From: Anaerofilum hominis
Lineage (GTDB): Bacteria; Bacillota; Clostridia; Oscillospirales; Ruminococcaceae
Assembly (NCBI RefSeq): GCF_014287275.1
Contig: NZ_JACONZ010000001.1
Span: 558,001 to 622,000, forward strand
Length of the DNA: 64,000 nucleotides
Direction of reading: 5' to 3'
Below are positions 61,873 through 64,000 of the stretch, one piece after another. How positions within the stretch are numbered: the first letter of the stretch is position 1; each line of letters starts with the position of its first letter. A program made the position numbers and the translations under genes. Under the pieces are notes generated by a model that ran no database searches, was not told the origin of the DNA, and worked only from the letters and a program-made list of their open reading frames with translations.

Positions 61873-62670
61873 TCAGCCCAGCGCCACGTCCAGCAGCATC
61901 ATCAGCGCGAAACCCAGCATCGAGCCGATGACCCCGGCGTGCCCGTGGCCCTCGCCGCTCGCCTCGGGCACCAGCTCTTCCACCACCACATAGATCATGG
62001 CCCCTGCCGCAAACGACAGCATAAAGGGCATCACCCTTGCCATTGTGACCGCCAGCAGCACGCCCACCAGGCCCCCCAGCGGTTCCACAATGCCCGACAG
62101 CGCCCCGTAAACAAACGCCCGCGGGCGGCTCATCCCCTCTTTTTGCAGCGGCAGCGAGATGGCCGCGCCCTCCGGCAGGTTCTGCAGCGCCATGCCCAAA
62201 GCCAGCGCCACCGCCCCCGCAAGGGAAGCCGCCCCCATGCCGCCCTGGGCCGCCATGGCAAACGAGAGCCCCACGGCCATGCCCTCGGGCAGGTTGTGCA
62301 GCGTCACTGCAAACACCAGCAGCGTGGTGCGCTTGAGATGCGCGGGCAGCCCCTCGGGTTTCTCCTCCCCCCTATGCAGGTGGGGCAGCAGGTGATCCAG
62401 CAGGAACAAAAACGCCCCGCCGGTCAAAAAGCCCAGCGTGGTGGGCAGCCACTCGGTCATCCCCTGCTCTGCCGCCATCTCCTGTGCGGGGATGAGCAGG
62501 CTCCAGACCGAAGCGGCGATCATCACGCCGGCCGCAAACCCCAAAAAGGCCCGATGGGTGGACGGGGAAGCGTCTTTTTTTACAAAAAACACGGCGGCGG
62601 CCCCCACCGCGGTGGCGGCAAAGGTAAAGCCGGTGCCGAGCATAGCCAGGACCAGTGGATCGCGCAGCAT
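61873..62670 (-). CDS. ZIP family metal transporter, Fur-box controlled
   Basis: A 265-residue eight-helix transporter with VTLHNLPEGMAVGLSFA (helix IV) and ALQNLPEGAAISLPLQKEG (helix V), ZIP metal-site motifs; the second has Q in place of the first histidine. A histidine-rich loop HLLPHLHRGEE precedes them. Start 62670 is chosen because GGAG lies nine bases ahead; an ATG at 62679 sits on top of that site. A perfect Fur-type 7-1-7 box covers the promoter, so iron (or manganese) is the likely regulatory signal and cargo. Confidence 0.92.
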   Translation of the reverse strand: MLRDPLVLAMLGTGFTFAATAVGAAAVFFVKKDASPSTHRAFLGFAAGVMIAASVWSLLIPAQEMAAEQGMTEWLPTTLGFLTGGAFLFLLDHLLPHLHRGEEKPEGLPAHLKRTTLLVFAVTLHNLPEGMAVGLSFAMAAQGGMGAASLAGAVALALGMALQNLPEGAAISLPLQKEGMSRPRAFVYGALSGIVEPLGGLVGVLLAVTMARVMPFMLSFAAGAMIYVVVEELVPEASGEGHGHAGVIGSMLGFALMMLLDVALG

Positions 62671-62685
62671 AAAAGCCATCTCCTT

Positions 62686-62718
62686 TTATTGATAATAATT
62701 ATCAATAAAAGTATAGCA
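62686..62718 (-). promoter_or_regulatory. Fur-type box and promoter of the second ZIP gene
   Basis: TGATAATAATTATCA (62690-62704) is an exact 7-1-7 palindrome of the Bacillus-type Fur box, and pairing extends outward to 62686 and 62708 (23 bp). An extended -10 TGCTATACT on the minus strand (TATACT at 62715-62710) abuts it, so bound repressor would cover the start site. Confidence 0.85.
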
Positions 62719-62835
62719 CGCCTTTCCCAAAAATACCAGCTTTTTTTCGGCCCGGCGCTGCAAAGTCTCAAAAACGGCCGTCTGCGCGGCGCAGCGGCTT
62801 TCCGGCCCGCAGTGCCGGGGGAGGGCAAAGCTGCG

Positions 62836-63275
62836 ACATGCAGCAAAACATCTCCGCCCCCACGGCGGCTGTGAAGAGTCTAAAGTCACCTGGCGCAGAA
62901 GAGCACTGCCGCGGAAAGCAAAGCCTGCGTCGCACGGCAGAAAGCCGCTGCCTGCGCAGTGGCCGCGGCGGAGAGGCCAAAACCGCGCGGCCTCCGGGGG
63001 GTGACTGCGGCAGGAAGCTCAAAGCAGCTCAGCTTTGAGGGGGCCCCGCCGCGGAAAGCAAAACTGCGATGTGCAGCAAAAGGTCGCTGCCCGCATGGCG
63101 GCCCTAGTGGAGAGGCTAAAACCGCGCAGCCTCCGGGGAGTGACTGCGGCGGAGAGCTCAAAGCAACCGGGCCCAGAGGAGCCCCTCCGCGGAAAGTAAA
63201 AACTGCAGAAAACCGAAAGCCACGCGCCCTAAGAGCGGCTGCAGCCGCGGAAAGCAAAAGCTGCGGGATCGCCGC
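62836..63275. repeat. Tandem array of ~139-bp units
   Basis: GCCGCGGAAAGCAAA-type blocks occur at 62908, 63048, 63186 and 63244 (steps 140, 138, 58), and GGAGAGGCCAAAACCGCGC blocks at 62970 and 63109 (139). Two full units, a shortened first unit and a partial last unit are visible. Several reading frames are open on both strands but follow the repeat. Confidence 0.82.
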
Positions 63276-63353
63276 GGCTGAAAACGCCCGCGCCGCGCCG
63301 CAGCCCTGTACATGCCTTTGGGAGATGTCTTCGCCGCTCCGCACAGCACAAAC

Positions 63354-63392
63354 GCGCGCCCTGCGGGGCCCTTTGGGGTCCGCAGGGCGCGC
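63354..63392. terminator. Long GC-rich hairpin
   Basis: GCGCGCCCTGCGG and CCGCAGGGCGCGC pair around a 13-base loop, 31 bases beyond the stop of the next gene on the minus strand. No T run follows, so it is a weak terminator candidate. Confidence 0.55.
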
Positions 63393-63422
63393 TTGCGGCA
63401 GAAAATTCCATCTCCGCGGGGC

Positions 63423-63842
63423 TCAGCCCAGCGGAAATTCCTCTTTGCTGATCATCTTGCTGACCACCGTCTCATCGCTTTCGGTATAGCGGCGGCCATG
63501 ATCTTTCAGTTCCACATCCATCTGGGTATAGTAAAGATTGCCCTTGATCTGCTGTTTTGCCTGCGCCTGGGCATTGCGCTGGGACGAGGGGATGCAGTTT
63601 GTGCGGCCCGCGCACTGGCGGTCCTGCGGGTTTCCCTGCCGCAGGCGGTCGTGCACCGCGCGGGCTTCCGCCTCCTGTTTGCGCTGCTGCGCCTGCCGCC
63701 GCTCCGCCTCGTGCCTGCCCGTATCGTGTACGTCGTTGGGCCGATTGTTCAGCGCGTGGTGCGCAAAGCGGTCCAGGGTGCTGGCGTCGTCGTTAAAGCC
63801 GGGCCTGCCGGCGTTTTCAAACCGTGTCTTTCTCTCTTCCAT
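63423..63842 (-). CDS. Small charged hypothetical protein
   Basis: A 139-residue very hydrophilic protein starting MEERKTRFENAGRPGFNDDA, followed by a Q/R/A/E-rich stretch (ERRQAQQRKQEAEARAVHDR) likely to be helical, and the tail KGNLYYTQMDVELKDHGRRY. No signal peptide, membrane helix or known motif is visible. The start is supported by GGAGGTG about ten bases upstream and by codon use like its neighbours. Function unknown. Confidence 0.72.
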   Translation of the reverse strand: MEERKTRFENAGRPGFNDDASTLDRFAHHALNNRPNDVHDTGRHEAERRQAQQRKQEAEARAVHDRLRQGNPQDRQCAGRTNCIPSSQRNAQAQAKQQIKGNLYYTQMDVELKDHGRRYTESDETVVSKMISKEEFPLG

Positions 63843-63923
63843 GAAAACTCTCACCTCCGTCCCTAGTCTGCCCGCAGCCGGGGCGGCTATGCGCGGCCGT
63901 GCCTTTTCCCACAAACGCAAAAC

Positions 63924-63942
63924 GCCCCGGCAGGGCCGGGGC
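63924..63942 (-). terminator. Terminator of the gene entering from the right
   Basis: GCCCCGGC (63924-63931) and GCCGGGGC (63935-63942) pair around three bases; minus-strand tail CGTTTTG. Confidence 0.7.
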
Positions 63943-63950
63943 TGGGGGAC

Positions 63951-64000
63951 TTATTCCGTTTCGTCATTTTTTCGCGCCCGGCAGCGGCCCTGCGCAGCGT
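63951..64000 (-). CDS. C-terminal end of an unidentified gene, cut by window edge
   Basis: The last 15 codons AAQGRCRARKNDETE and a TAA stop at 63951, directly followed by a terminator-like hairpin on the same strand. Too little is present to name it; reading frame chosen because the hairpin follows the stop. Confidence 0.4.
   Translation of the reverse strand, partial: AAQGRCRARKNDETE

Overview
The window is high-GC bacterial DNA with the gene content and order of an anaerobic Firmicutes (Clostridia). Supporting signs are the runs plsX-rnc-(radical SAM)-smc-ftsY and infC-rpmI-rplT, a NadD-YqeK fusion, DUF1385 next to prmC, strong GGAGG ribosome-binding sites, and BlaI, LCP, DegV and FemX-type proteins. 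An Oscillospiraceae/Ruminococcaceae-type gut organism is the best guess; this is inferred from gene order and protein style, since no database search was possible.

Positions 1-27 kb are almost entirely minus-strand housekeeping genes. Read in the direction of transcription they are: a lipoprotein, a two-component system, DUF1385 and prmC; then infC-rpmI-rplT from its own strong promoter with a GC-rich attenuator-like leader and a probable AUU start on infC; then rlmB-type methyltransferase, dprA, topA, trmFO, plsX, rnc, a radical SAM protein, smc, ftsY, rdgB, yhbY, nadD-yqeK, an LCP-family cell-wall enzyme, rsfS and leuS (cut by the window edge). Between the infC promoter and prmC lies a CRISPR-like array of palindromic ~29-bp repeats spaced about 67 bp apart.

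Positions 27-32 kb hold a ZIP transporter, a decayed TnpB/IS605-like right end, deoC and tRNA-Leu(UAG). At the 3' end of the tRNA sits a sharply AT-rich ~1.1-kb island carrying one unknown gene and closed by a second, degenerate copy of the tRNA 3' end plus its terminator.

Positions 31.5-38 kb form a cyclic-di-GMP neighbourhood: a PTS EIIC-EAL fusion, a divergent membrane GGDEF protein, a PHP phosphoesterase, a transposase fragment and a PAS-GGDEF protein. Positions 38-45 kb are plus-strand: MarR-GNAT, an M20D amidohydrolase, a ~1-kb spacer with a 110-bp tandem array (330-bp higher-order repeat), a 54-aa ORF with a BlaI-type repressor, a FemX-like peptidoglycan aminoacyltransferase behind an identical BlaI-type operator, and DegV.

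Positions 45-64 kb hold a possible degenerate I-C-like CRISPR relic, a MarR-controlled heterodimeric ABC exporter, a flavodoxin, an ECF-like sigma factor with an anti-sigma-like partner, a methyltransferase, an NptA-PhoU phosphate transporter, a NusG-domain-II membrane protein, a PepV-like dipeptidase, TetR-flavodoxin, a DUF885 lipoprotein, pyrophosphatase, a second ZIP transporter directly behind a perfect Fur-type 7-1-7 box, another tandem repeat array (~139-bp unit), and a small charged hypothetical protein. Apart from the named repeats and sites, the remaining intergenic stretches show nothing I can assign.
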